NCBI RefSeq assembly: GCF_029227915.1 | Contig: NC_079880.1 | Location: forward strand, 11,745,501 to 11,809,500 | Reading direction: 5' to 3' | Source: Hydractinia symbiolongicarpus | Taxonomy: Eukaryota; Cnidaria; Hydrozoa; Anthoathecata; Hydractiniidae | DNA: 64,000 bases | Part shown: positions 34,589 to 46,026 of the stretch, one piece after another | Layout: each line of letters begins with the position of its first letter | Numbering within the stretch: the first letter of the stretch is position 1 | Notes under the pieces: model-generated | The model's input: the letters and a program-made list of their open reading frames with translations, nothing else | Database searches by the model: none | What the model was told of the DNA's origin: nothing | Made by a program: the position numbers and the translations under genes

Positions 34589-37500
34589 TACATAAAAGTG
34601 TGTACACATGTGCAAAAAATGTGATTAAGTAAATCACAACACCTGGGTCGAATCTACTTTGTTTGATTTTCTCATGAAAGCTCGTTTATTTGCAAATATT
34701 ACTCATTATTTTTCTAAATATGGAAGTTGTCGTTTCCCGTTAAATAAATTGAATGTAGTAAACAAAACGTACATTTTTGCTGCACGCTTTTTTGTAAGAA
34801 GCGTTATGTATAAGGCTGGTTGTTCATATATTTCAAACCACTTTCCCGTACGATTTGTTCTTATAATAATAATTATAATAGTAGAACACAACTTCAGAAT
34901 TTTTTCCTCGAATTTTCTTTTGTTGATGTAAAAAAAAATTATTTTCTGTTGATAATTGAGACCAACATTTCTGTTAACGAAAAATCAAGCAAAAGAAAGA
35001 AACGGTCAGATGAAATCGTTAGCTTGATACAAAAATGAAGGAGAATATACATTCTGGATTGTTCTAACTTTAAGGAAAAGCTAAAACTCAATTTGTTGTT
35101 AGTCATAAAACAATAGTTTAGCTTGAAGCTTTTTGTTATTCGTATATTTCAGCTTAATTTTTTTGTAAAAATGTCTGCACTCAAAACACGATAGTCATAC
35201 ACTGATTTACCAGTCTTTTATTAATCGCATTTCGTGTGTACGTAGCACGACTACAAAATCGCTCAAAGACCGAATACAGCTTTTTATATAAAAAAAACAC
35301 ATATAGGATATAAAGTGTATTCAAAAATAAAACTCCCGTGTGAACAAGGCCTAGTAATTTCTAAAAGCTTTTGCCTGTAAAGTTTAAAGAAGTACTTTTA
35401 ATCTAGACTCTTCACCACAGGTGTTTTATTTACTAGTGTGATTAAAAAAAGTTCTGCAGCGAAGTGAAGAATTGTCTTCTCGAAGAAGAAAGAACATCTT
35501 TGCAAGTAAATTTACTAACAGAGGTAATAATAACTGTTATGAAACTTGATAGCACATGGAAGCGTTATGATCAATCCAATCCAATTAAATAACCTATTCT
35601 TTTCATGATTCAACAAGCGCGAAATTAAGTATATTTGAACAAGCAGTAGCTACACAAAAGCGGTAATAGATTCAAACATTTAATAATTTATTTTGTATCA
35701 TTAATTTTCTTTGATCCTTATTTTATATGGGACATTAAGCAAACTTTTTGAAAGGGTTGTTTTCGAAGTTTATCCACTAGACCACGTTTTTTTATTCTCA
35801 GTTGATTAGAAGATATCGTTGTGGCCTTCGATAAGAATTGTAAATATAGAGATTGCACAGAATTTCAGGACTAAGTAAGTGAGCCATTTCACGTCAGTTC
35901 AGGACTTTGTCAAAGGAAGATTGCACAGCATCTTAAGACTTTCTAAATCAGCTGCGCAATTGCTTATCAGACTTGTCATTGCTCGCTCATAAATGCTTTT
36001 CTGACACCGCAAAAGAGTTAATCGACAAGATGGGAATATGTCTTTTCTAACACTTAGTTTGTTGTAAATTTTATTTACAGGCGGGAATTTAGACCTTTTT
36101 TAAATAAAATAGACTATTAGATCCGTGGTATGAACCGTGGACGCATGACTACAAAGAAATTAAAAACAAAAGAAAATAAAAGTTGACTCACGATGACTTT
36201 AAATATTAAAACTCCGTGTAAAAATTTTGAAAATACAGACATGATACGGCTATTTTAGGGAGAAGTCGGTAGGCTTGGAGATTTACGCAGGTTGGCTTAT
36301 CCTTTATACATCGCATTTAGTAAAGACAGCTATACAAAAACATGGTACTAATTTGCGCAGAGACAAACAAATTAAGGGTATTATTAATTCAGAGATTACG
36401 AAAGAAAATCAAAATCCACTTTTCGGTGGTTTTTAGACGAAATACCTGTTCACAAATGTTTTGTTTTCTACATTCAGACGTGTACGTAACAAACTGTAAT
36501 AGTATATAACTGTGAAGTATGATTTATGTAGGTATGCACACCAACGTGAAATACTTTTTGTTGTAACTCAGTTGATTTATAAAATCGGTTGTGAAGGAAA
36601 TAAGAATAACAGACAAGATGCATGTTATATATTATTAGAGGGCGCATTGAATTCGATTTGAAGGAAAAAAATACCAAATTAAAAGATTCTGTGTTGCAGG
36701 ACAGCTTATCTACGAACTAACGGAAAACAGACGAAGAAGGCTAGAATAAGGAGATAACGAATGCAACTTTAATTGACTCAAATTTCATTAATTTGTCCTT
36801 TTTTTTCTCCCAAAAGGAATATCTGATTTCTTCTTTATACTAAGAGCGGCGCTACTTTAACCGTATTCGGCCCGGAAGGTAGTGCAGCTCCCGCCGGTTT
36901 TTCTTTAATAACTCCTCTATGATACGATATGGTTTCAATATTTATCTATTAAACTTCTGTCTGCCAAATTCTTTGGATCCATACCTCTCAAAGGCTTTGA
37001 TTTTGGCTATTACTCAAAACTACCACTAAAAATCTCTATAAAATGCTTATAATCAGGAAAAAAGACCCGTTACGGTTATTCTTAGAACTTAAAGTTCACA
37101 GCACAACTTTGTATCATCAAGCAGAATCCTTCTGTATGTTCTAAGCCCGAAATTGGATTGTGATTAAGCCCAAAAATCATGAAAAGCGGATTTTCAAGCA
37201 ATTTTTGAAAATTGTCATGTGAGCTACATAAAAACTGAAACAAATGTTAAATAACATGTATTTGGCTTTCAGAAGCTTTAAACAGAATGTGAAAATTTGC
37301 TCCATTACTAAAGTAATTGAATTTTAAGTAGAAAGTGAGATTTCGATCAAATTTCAATATTTCGATGACGTGACCGAAAAAGTGCTGGCATAAGCGAAAA
37401 TTTATTGACGTACAATAAGAAGGGCCAAGTTTAATTCAATTTGGATAAGCCTATGAAATTTTTGTTAAGGGGGGGGGGGATTCTCTTCCACCGTCATAAT

Positions 37501-39983
37501 GTGATCGAGAAACATAGAAGTACATAGAAATAGATAGATGTAAATTGGGAAATAGCGTAAAAAGAGCTGCCTTGTATATTCGAATACGTACCAGGTTTGA
37601 GTAGGAAATCTTTACTCAAAGTTTCGAAATAGATAAAAACAATTTAAATTTTTGCGATCTGTACGCATAGGCTAAGTTCAAGCTAACATGAAAATTTTAT
37701 TCGGCTAGTAACTTCATGTCTGCCTTGGTTAAAACGTCTGTATAATCTTCACGTTTTTTTTTACTCCAAAACTAACTACCTGAAAGAGAATTAAATTTTA
37801 TACTTAGCTGCTTCTTAATATATATCTTTGCGGGTAAAGAAATACTAAAGAGATATAAAGAAACATTTGAATTTTATTTTTTCTTATACTTTTAGAAGAC
37901 TAGCTCAAAATATCTTTTAAAGTTATTGTTGATTCAGATCAAATGTTCCGTGTTTTGGAATGGAATCGCATAGAATGTTTCCACAAGAGAAAGAGATGGG
38001 AATCTTTTAAACAGAAATAATAGGAGAACAAATGTCTGTTATAAACATTCTTTTTAACATTTGACTCGTGTTTACATGCGAAAAACAAAGAAAAGAAAAA
38101 CAAAACCGAAAAGAAGAGGAAAATAATGACGTCATTTTATTTTCACTTTTAGCGACTCTGTTTGCGGGTTATAGAGAAGCTGATAGAATTAGGGACAAAA
38201 TTTTAATTTCTTTTGGAAAGTTTCACATTTTTCTTGAAATTAAGCATTTCATGCCAACTAAGCGTTTAGTTCTTGAGGCTTCTTTTACTGTTCTGAAACT
38301 CATTGTTTTAAAAGTTTTTTTGCACCAGAATTTCTAATAAATTCCGGCGATGTGCTTTATTACATTGTTAATGTTTTACTATTTTATGTTGAATTTGCAA
38401 TCCTAGATTTGGAAGATTCTTGACGAATTCCACTAGCCGAATTGCCTTACACAAATATATCTCGCATTGCTATTCCGTGCATCCTTGCCGCCTCTTTACA
38501 CAAAGTAACGAAATTTCCTTGGACGGTTTTTTTTATAATTGCAGGTGCGATTATAATGAAGTTATCGGTTATAAAAGACCCGTATTTTTAAATTGACTCA
38601 CGGATAGACATTTTAGGCTATCATGATAGAGATATTTTATATAGCCGCAAATATTTCTTTAAGAATGTTAAATATATAGTAAGGGGAAAAGTCAACAGAT
38701 CAATTTAGAATCAAAATATTGCTCACGATTTCAATTTTCTAAGAACCTTATCAACAAGCAACCAACTGGCACATGAGCGGAAAGGCTCTTGTCTTGACAG
38801 AATATAACCCTTTGCACACCCAGTGGAATGCGAGATTGAAATTATTGTACAATTTACTGCCGAAACCATCGAAATGTTAATAAGTTTTAAACTCTTTGTA
38901 TTCCGAAGTTCTTTTAAGTTCTGTTCTTTCATAAAAATGTAGTTTTACGGAATGCGTTTTTTAACGGGAGAAGCAAAAATATAAAAAGTACCTCTTTATT
39001 TTAGTTCTTAAAGCTTTTAGCATATTTATAGCAGAAAAATCATTTGTCAGGGAAAGAGTAGTCAAGAAAATATTTATTTTTAAGTACTTTCTTCGGAAGT
39101 AAATATTGCCGAAGATTTTTTTTCCGATAAGTTGAAGATTGCTATTTAACTATTGTTAACTATTTTTAAGGCAAATGACTAGTTTGTTGTAACAAAAACA
39201 TGTATTCCTTTCACCAAAATAAAAAATAGGACATGCCAGATTCTTTACAATATTTTCTTTATCGCACTGTTATAACTTACAAGGGAGGAAGCCATTTTGT
39301 ATATATGCGTTTCCATTTCCTTTATTTCAGAAAAGAGTTGTAGTAAATGTGACTCATATAGAGTGATTCTTTATTTATAAAAAAACGAGGTTATGTGGAA
39401 ATTCCAAGATGTGTGATTAAACATAGTTTTATCACACGCACACATGCAAGCATGAACAAGAAGGTATGAGAAGATTCGTCAAATTTGAATGTGGACATAA
39501 TGATTTTGTGTACACAAATCATAAAACTGAAGTAAATCAAGATGTAGCGGAGAAAATAAAAACAAATAAGAAAACGTGTGTAGCGTAATGAAATTGATAC
39601 TTCTATTCTCATTTTGTCGTTTTCCCTTTTTACATTTTTTAATTAAACATTATATAAATTATAAATAAACTAATGAATATAAAAACTATATAAAATCATA
39701 CATTAAAAAATGTGTTATTATTTACTTTAACTTCTTTTCTTTTTAACAAAATTAAAAGCGCTGAGGAATTTACAGATGATAAAGTAGCCCCTTAAAAATA
39801 TGTCATTGTTTGCAGACGTTTGTAATGTTGGTTTTCTCATCGGAATGGAATAAATGGAGGGCAGTGGATCATTGGATGGAGTTTATAGTGCAGAAGGAAA
39901 GCTTATGTGAAGGTTGGGGTAATAATTTGAAAAAAGGATTTGTCCTGAAATTATAATTTTTAATTTTCTTTAAAACTTCAATC

Positions 39984-40604
39984 ATGCATTGCGCTTCACG
40001 ACTTTGTGAATTCGATGGTCAACCTGAACAACTTCAAGATCAATTTACAAAAAATGAAAGTAAAGATAGAGTCAAAAGTAGAGTGAAGCGAATCATTGAT
40101 GGCAATGGTAGAAAAAGACGCATATATAGTGACATCCACCACGATCCCAAGCAAAGCAATCGCAGATTTCGTGCAAATGATCGCGAAAGAAGGCGAATGA
40201 ATTCATTAAATGGCGCATTGCAAGCTCTGAAAGGGTGTGTACCGTTATATCATGGAAAGAAGCGTATGACAAAATTGCAAATTTTACAGTTTGCTTGCCA
40301 CTATATTACCGATTTATCAAATATTCTCTGTTCGTCAACTCCTGTTGAAGAACATAGTCAGCAGTATCAATCTATGGACTTTCTGATGGCTTTAATGAAT
40401 GAACAATCTCATAGAGACATGATGGGTGATAGTGTACCAACATGTATCAACGGACTAAACATTACACAGCGAGTAGATTATATCAATTTTCATAATACAA
40501 GTAATCAAAGCTGTGATTCAAACGCAATACCGTCGTTTCAACCGGTGAATGAAATGTATCCGGTGTCAAATATTCCTCAGGTGTTGATGGATACTTTCTA
40601 CTAA
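39984..40604 (+). CDS. Neurogenin-like bHLH transcription factor, intronless
   Basis: 206 codons in one exon. An in-frame TAA at 39954 makes the ATG at 39984 the first possible start. Residues about 60-115 form a basic helix-loop-helix: NRRFRANDRERRRMNSLNGA, then a loop (VPLYHGKKRMTKLQ), then helix 2 (ILQFACHYITDL). The ANDRERxRMxxLN basic signature is that of the neurogenin branch of the Atonal superfamily. Helix 2 (FACHYITDL) departs from the bilaterian FAHNYIWAL pattern, so NeuroD or a cnidarian-specific Atonal-related class is possible. Such factors bind E-boxes as dimers with E-proteins and drive neural or nematocyte fate; that role is inferred from family. A basic Arg/Lys stretch (KRIIDGNGRKRRI) before the bHLH could serve nuclear import. 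The C-terminus is unstructured with no recognised motif. Confidence 0.85.
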   Translation: MHCASRLCEFDGQPEQLQDQFTKNESKDRVKSRVKRIIDGNGRKRRIYSDIHHDPKQSNRRFRANDRERRRMNSLNGALQALKGCVPLYHGKKRMTKLQILQFACHYITDLSNILCSSTPVEEHSQQYQSMDFLMALMNEQSHRDMMGDSVPTCINGLNITQRVDYINFHNTSNQSCDSNAIPSFQPVNEMYPVSNIPQVLMDTFY

Positions 40605-40843
40605 TGAAATGCATGTGTTACATTCGATTTTTCAGAATGTATTGCTATTTTTTCATCTTTCGTTTTCCTTATATTTTGCTTTTTTAAAGATCCACAATAA
40701 TTATCCAACATGTCTCTTATGCAATTTAGTACCTTAATAAGATAATTGGTAAGGTACTAAATTGGTAAGATTGGTAAGATGGGTAATTTCTGTTTTGAAA
40801 AGTTAAAAGTTCTGAAAAAGTCTGTTGCGATTATATGCATTGT

Positions 40844-40849
40844 AATAAA
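40844..40849 (+). terminator. Candidate poly(A) signal for the bHLH gene
   Basis: AATAAA on the plus strand 240 bases after the stop codon. Confidence 0.4.
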
Positions 40850-41924
40850 TTAGCTTTAAAATTGTAAATATTGTATTCTTAAGTTTAAAAGAAAATTAAT
40901 ATTGAATCGTAGAAGTTTTGATATGATCAACCTTGTTAGTATTCTAACTAGAAAATGTAAGAAATATTTCTCTTCATAAATTTAAAGCACAACAAGTTAC
41001 TGTTCTGCAGGTTCCTTGCTTCGCCCACTATACACTTAAGCTTATCACAACTGAATTGATAAAAGTAAATTAAAAAATTGACGTGCACCAATTACTTTAA
41101 TGGATAAATTTTATTGCTTTAAGGACATTTATGAGTTAAAAGCTCAAATTACTTGCATTCAGTATATCGAAATATATCAGTGTCCTCAGTTAATCAAATT
41201 TTAAAATAAATACCAGATTCTAGCAAACTGCATTTTATGTTTTAGCTAAATTTAAACTGTCAGTGGTTCTCTTTTGTTAGCATACAGTATTCCTTTTGGC
41301 CTTCCCTGACAATAACGTGGACGGTTGTGCCTACTGACAGGAAGGGCAAGAACAAGGAACAATCTCTAATAAACACGGAAAACTGAAAAGTGCTAATGAT
41401 TCTGATCTTATATCTGGCTACGTTTTGCCCCTGTCAAATCTATTTTTTCGATTTTAACGATCCCAATTCCATATATAACATATATTGGATTCTTTCGCAA
41501 ATGCTCATTCATTCGTTCAGGAATTGGAAAAAAAAGGCTGGCGTCTCAAGGGAAAATACTAAAACGGGATTAAGTTTTATGTAGTAAGTATAACTCAAAA
41601 ATTATCCCCCCCACACACTTCCCATTTGCTCCAATAATCTCCAGGCCAAGAAAAGCTCATACCAAGTAGGGTTAAATACTACCTAGACCAGAATTCTTAA
41701 TATATGTACTTTAAAGTCTAAAAACGTTCTTAAAATGCTTTTGAAATAACTCGTCGATATCTACACAGTCCTTTCTTTAAAGTTTTAAAAGAAACAGAAA
41801 TTAAAATTTGTTTTGATCCTCGAGCAAAACGTAATAATATAGTTCAATGCCTCGTATATCAGCATGAGAAAGGCTTCATAGAAACGATTAAGTTAAGTGC
41901 CTTAAACTCATAAAAAGAATATAA

Positions 41925-43590
41925 AGCAACCGGCCAATATTATTTTGAAGCATGGTCGGAAAACAAAATTATATAATCTGTAATAATCAGGCATTACAAA
42001 TTGTTATTATTATTTATTTATGAACAAATGCTAAAGTAAATAAAAAGAACAAAGAAGAATGTATTCAATTTATTATTACGGTACATATTAAGAAGGTGCG
42101 TACTCAAAACGGATATTTTCGACCAATCATAAATGGTAGTTTCCACTGTTCAATGTAGCTATTGTACACAACTTTATGTTCTTGTAAAAGGCATTGTACA
42201 AATGTAACCACGACGTACAATATACGAGGCTTCACAGCTCACAAGTGTCTTTAAATAAAATTAGTTCAATTTGAGGAAACTTGTATATATATCCTTCTTG
42301 TATATAATTGTACAGAATTGTACACCAGTGACTACAATTAATTAATATTGCATACACTATATTGTAGCAGTGGCCTCTTAAAATCCTTCTCGTTTGTCTG
42401 AAACAAAATGACAGATTCGGTGTAATATATTCCATATTTAAAGAAACACAAGAAATAAACCGCCAAAAAAAGCCTTATACTACAATCCTGATAAGCGAGA
42501 AAATACCTGTGATTAAATCCCCAAATGTGCTCAATTTTAGATGACGATTATAGAAAAGATGAAACACAAGTTCGGAACTAAGAAATTTTATTTTTTTTAA
42601 CACATAAATATACAATCCTGGATATAATATATTGTACAAAGTCGTTTTTTAGGCATTTCTTGAATTGGCTAAAGGGCATCATATACCAATTAATATACAG
42701 TCAGTAAGCTACAAAATTCTTACTTCGGCAGGGGTAACCAACATTAAAATGCGTTAGCTGAGCTTTTTACAATAGCTACATTATACAACAGTCCACTCTT
42801 TCACGACCAGGAAAGGTACGCAATACTGGGGAATTGGGGCGCATTGCCCTTAGTAGAAATTAGTGCTATTCACGAATAGATGAATGTTGACAAGTCGGAG
42901 TGCGTGTTACTTACATAGAAACGTCTTTGCTTATTATTTACAAACTGTGAAATTTCGCCCTTCTGCGCACTAGTTTATGTTCAGAGTGATAGGAAGGTTC
43001 TGCATTTTGTTTGGAAGATAAGATACATATCACAAATACACATAATCTCCTGTGTGAAGAAGAACATCGTGCAATAATATTAGAAAAGTATAATTTGATT
43101 TGCAGAGGCTGCCAGCGCGTTTGATTTGTGTAACCAAATTTAGCAATACAGTTTGCACAGTAACAACTAAGGTAGGATCTTAAAACTAAGACCTGTTGAA
43201 GCAAGATTTTAGGAGTTATATTAAGAAGGTGAGTTGACGTGTAATCCAAAGCCTCTCTTAGTATATATAGATAAAAAGATTATATAGTCCAGTACACGTT
43301 TTTTTTTTATAACAACATAGGATTTCAAAAAAGTAATGCCACGTTCTTAATTCTTGCATCTCAACGATAAAATAGCAAACAAAGGGCCTAATACTGAAAA
43401 GAGTTATTGAAAAGATTTTGCATTCAGTGCGGGAAACTTATGAAAACAGCATAGCATAGCAACCGAGAAATATTATCTTGAAGCATGGTCAGAAAGTTAA
43501 ATCAGATAATGTCTAATAATGAGGTATTACAAGTTTTTTTTTATAAATTATTTATAACAAAACTACAATAAATAAATAAAATAATAAGCA
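41925..43590. repeat. Diverged direct repeat, two copies about 1.5 kb apart
   Basis: 41940-42000 (AATATTATTTTGAAGCATGG, then TCGGAAAAC..., AATAATCAGGCATTACAA) is matched at 43465-43540 (AATATTATCTTGAAGCATGG, then TCAGAAAG..., AATAATGAGGTATTACAA). Only these segments align clearly; the rest has diverged. Confidence 0.6.
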
Positions 43591-43986
43591 ACAAAAATAA
43601 TGAATACCATACATTGTTTCAGTATAGAATCATGTATCACCTGTTTCTATAGTTGTCTAGTTGTTTAAAATGAGTTACACTTTCAATTCATCAATTCTTA
43701 TTTGTCTATTCCTCTCTCTTTTAAATAAACGCTTTTTGTTCTATCTTTTTATTTTTTTTAAAAGAAAATGTATTTGTGCACGATATGCAAGATACAGTGT
43801 AAGTTATGTCATATAGTAACGTAGCTGAACTTCAATAACAAAAAGTAAGCCGGCAAAAAAAAATCAGTTAAACTTTTTTATCTATAAAATTATAACCTAA
43901 AGTTACGGACTCATTCTTTAAAATCGTTGTCATGTTCATAAAATGTAAAGTACATAAAAAGAAATTGATTACATATTCGCCTTATC

Positions 43987-44145
43987 GACCGCCTGGGGGC
44001 GGTCATTTTTAGCCGGTTACGTGCAAGAATTTGCAGTACGGTTGAAACCTTGTACGCAGCTAATCTTCCATGTTTTCTATTGTTTTCGAAAACCGTCGCA
44101 CGCGTGGGCAAATTACTGCGGTGGTTCAAGTACCACCGTAGTAAT
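43987..44145. repeat. GC-richer patch with two hairpins
   Basis: GACCGCC-TGGG-GGCGGTC at 43987-44004 is a 7-bp perfect stem. ATTACTGCGGTGGT at 44112-44125 pairs with ACCACCGTAGTAAT at 44132-44145 (14 bp with one G-T-type mismatch). The patch stands out from its AT-rich surroundings. A transposon fragment or a structured RNA are possible; nothing decides between them. Confidence 0.5.
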
Positions 44146-45954
44146 GCCGTTGTTTCACAAAATAGTTTAAGCACAGGTTTTAAAATTTATGCTTGAAAAG
44201 AAATATTTTAATATGCATTTAATACACTGGAATTCTCTCCTTTTTTTATTGCCACTGCTCTTCCCCAGGATCCTTTGGGCCCTAAAAAGGCAAAATGCTC
44301 TGGAAACGAGGTATTTTGGAGTACTTTATCTTTCAATTTTGTTTTAATTTTCTAAATTTTTAAATTCTAGGCGTAAATTTTCTTAAAGCGATAATCCTTT
44401 GTTGTCTTTCATTCCAGTTCTTTTAGCCGTCTGACTTTTTTTACTTCTTGTTTAGAGCTATCTACACTTTCTTTTTTTTAACTGAATTTGGATGGTCGAG
44501 ATAGTTCAAGACATGATCATATGATTAAACATTTTACAAGAGTGCTTTAGCGCTATCTAGTAATAATTTCAGCATTATTATTATACCGAATAGCCACTTT
44601 ATTTATGCAAACGAAAGAAATTGAAAGAATCCGTAATAAGAGAGGAATGGATTACAGCGATGTGTAAAGCCAAAACATTATACGAAGTAAGGAGATGAAG
44701 TAATATTTAAAACTTGTAAAGAGAATAAACGACCCGCCTGAAAAAGGTCCTAGCTGTACTAGATGGGAAATATCGTACATCTTCTTAGGACCAAAAAAAA
44801 TCAAAAGGCATAACATAGGAATTGTAAAGTTGTCACAGTCTAACCATTTAAGTATTTCAACATGGTATCACGAATATGTATCATATTTGCGTGCAATAAT
44901 TTAGTTTTGATGTTAAATTTAAAATGTTGTTCATTTTAATCAAATGTTCTCCCCTATATTAGTATATTAGAATTACAAAAGACTAAAGCAATTTGCATAG
45001 AGATTTTTTAACTTTAAAGAACAGAGCAAGTAAATCTGATATTTTTAACATATAATAACTTGTGTTTAACTTTACACATTGTTTTTTGGACTGGTAAATG
45101 TAAAATTGAGGGATTTTTAATTTTCCTAATCTTTATTGAGTAGTCTTTATTATTTATTATTCTTAGATTTAGGAATTAAGGGTTTTAGGGTCAGTGAAAA
45201 ACACTAGCTACTTAGCCAGACAAACAAAGGTTACCAAAAATTATAAGCAACAAACGAACACACACGTCAACATGTGCGGTAAAAGTTGCAATTATATTTT
45301 TAATTAAAGAATAAATAGATAATTAGTAGCAGGATATTTTTAATTTATTGATAGTCATAAATCTATTATTGTAAATTACAAGATCTTCCAGCTACAGTCA
45401 ATTCAAGTTTTCTTCAACTTCGTGAATTGACGTGAAAAGGAAAGGTTAAAAAGATGTTATTAAAGCTAGAGAAAAACAGAAGTTCAATTTAAATCAATAT
45501 ATAGTCGATGCAATTCCCAGAATATTTATTGTGATTATTTTTTTTTCAGGGATCGTAATTAACGGAGGAAATGACATAAAAATAGGTCCCAGAAGTTGTT
45601 AAAAAAGAAGATAATTACCTTCCCCTAATTCTAAATTTAATTATGCACAATGCCATGATCGTTCTTCTCTAAAAATACGCAATCACTTCTGGTTGTCATG
45701 GAAAATTTCAGAAAATTTCGGAATGCCTAATTGCCGTAATTTGGAGGGAGTTTTCATCGCAAATTGTGTTATGTTAAATCCTTAGATCGTAAACATTTAC
45801 CTAAGTTGTAGTGTCTATATATAAAAAAAAAACAATAAATAAAAAAAACTAGTTATTTTCTTGTCTCGATGGTATTTTACATGCTGAAACACACTAGATT
45901 TCAGATATTGCCACGTTTTTCACTCTAAATTTCGACAGACAATGATATTTATTT

Positions 45955-46026
45955 GAAGTAGTTGTTAGCTCGGTGAAAAAGTCTACGGCTGAATTCGTCC
46001 AACACTGTTACCATTTTATCTCACCG
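45955..46026. mobile_element. Degraded Helitron-like end
   Basis: GTAGTTGTTAGCTCGGTGAA with ACGGCTGAATTCGTCC and TTACCATTTTATCTCA follows the order of motifs in the 7952 copy with many substitutions. Confidence 0.35.

Larger units (their letters stand above)
33078..39983. other. Gene-poor stretch upstream of the bHLH gene
   Basis: No supported gene. Holds a Helitron-like element (34069-34173), an AC repeat (34572-34588) and, near 36850-37510, a less AT-rich patch with a G run at about 37470 that resembles old repeat sequence. Regulatory elements of the bHLH gene may lie here but none can be named. Confidence 0.5.

Noticed and set aside
45558-45602. Possible short terminal exon after a strong T-rich acceptor
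   Set aside because: It would encode about 16 residues and stop, but no upstream exon in matching phase was found.
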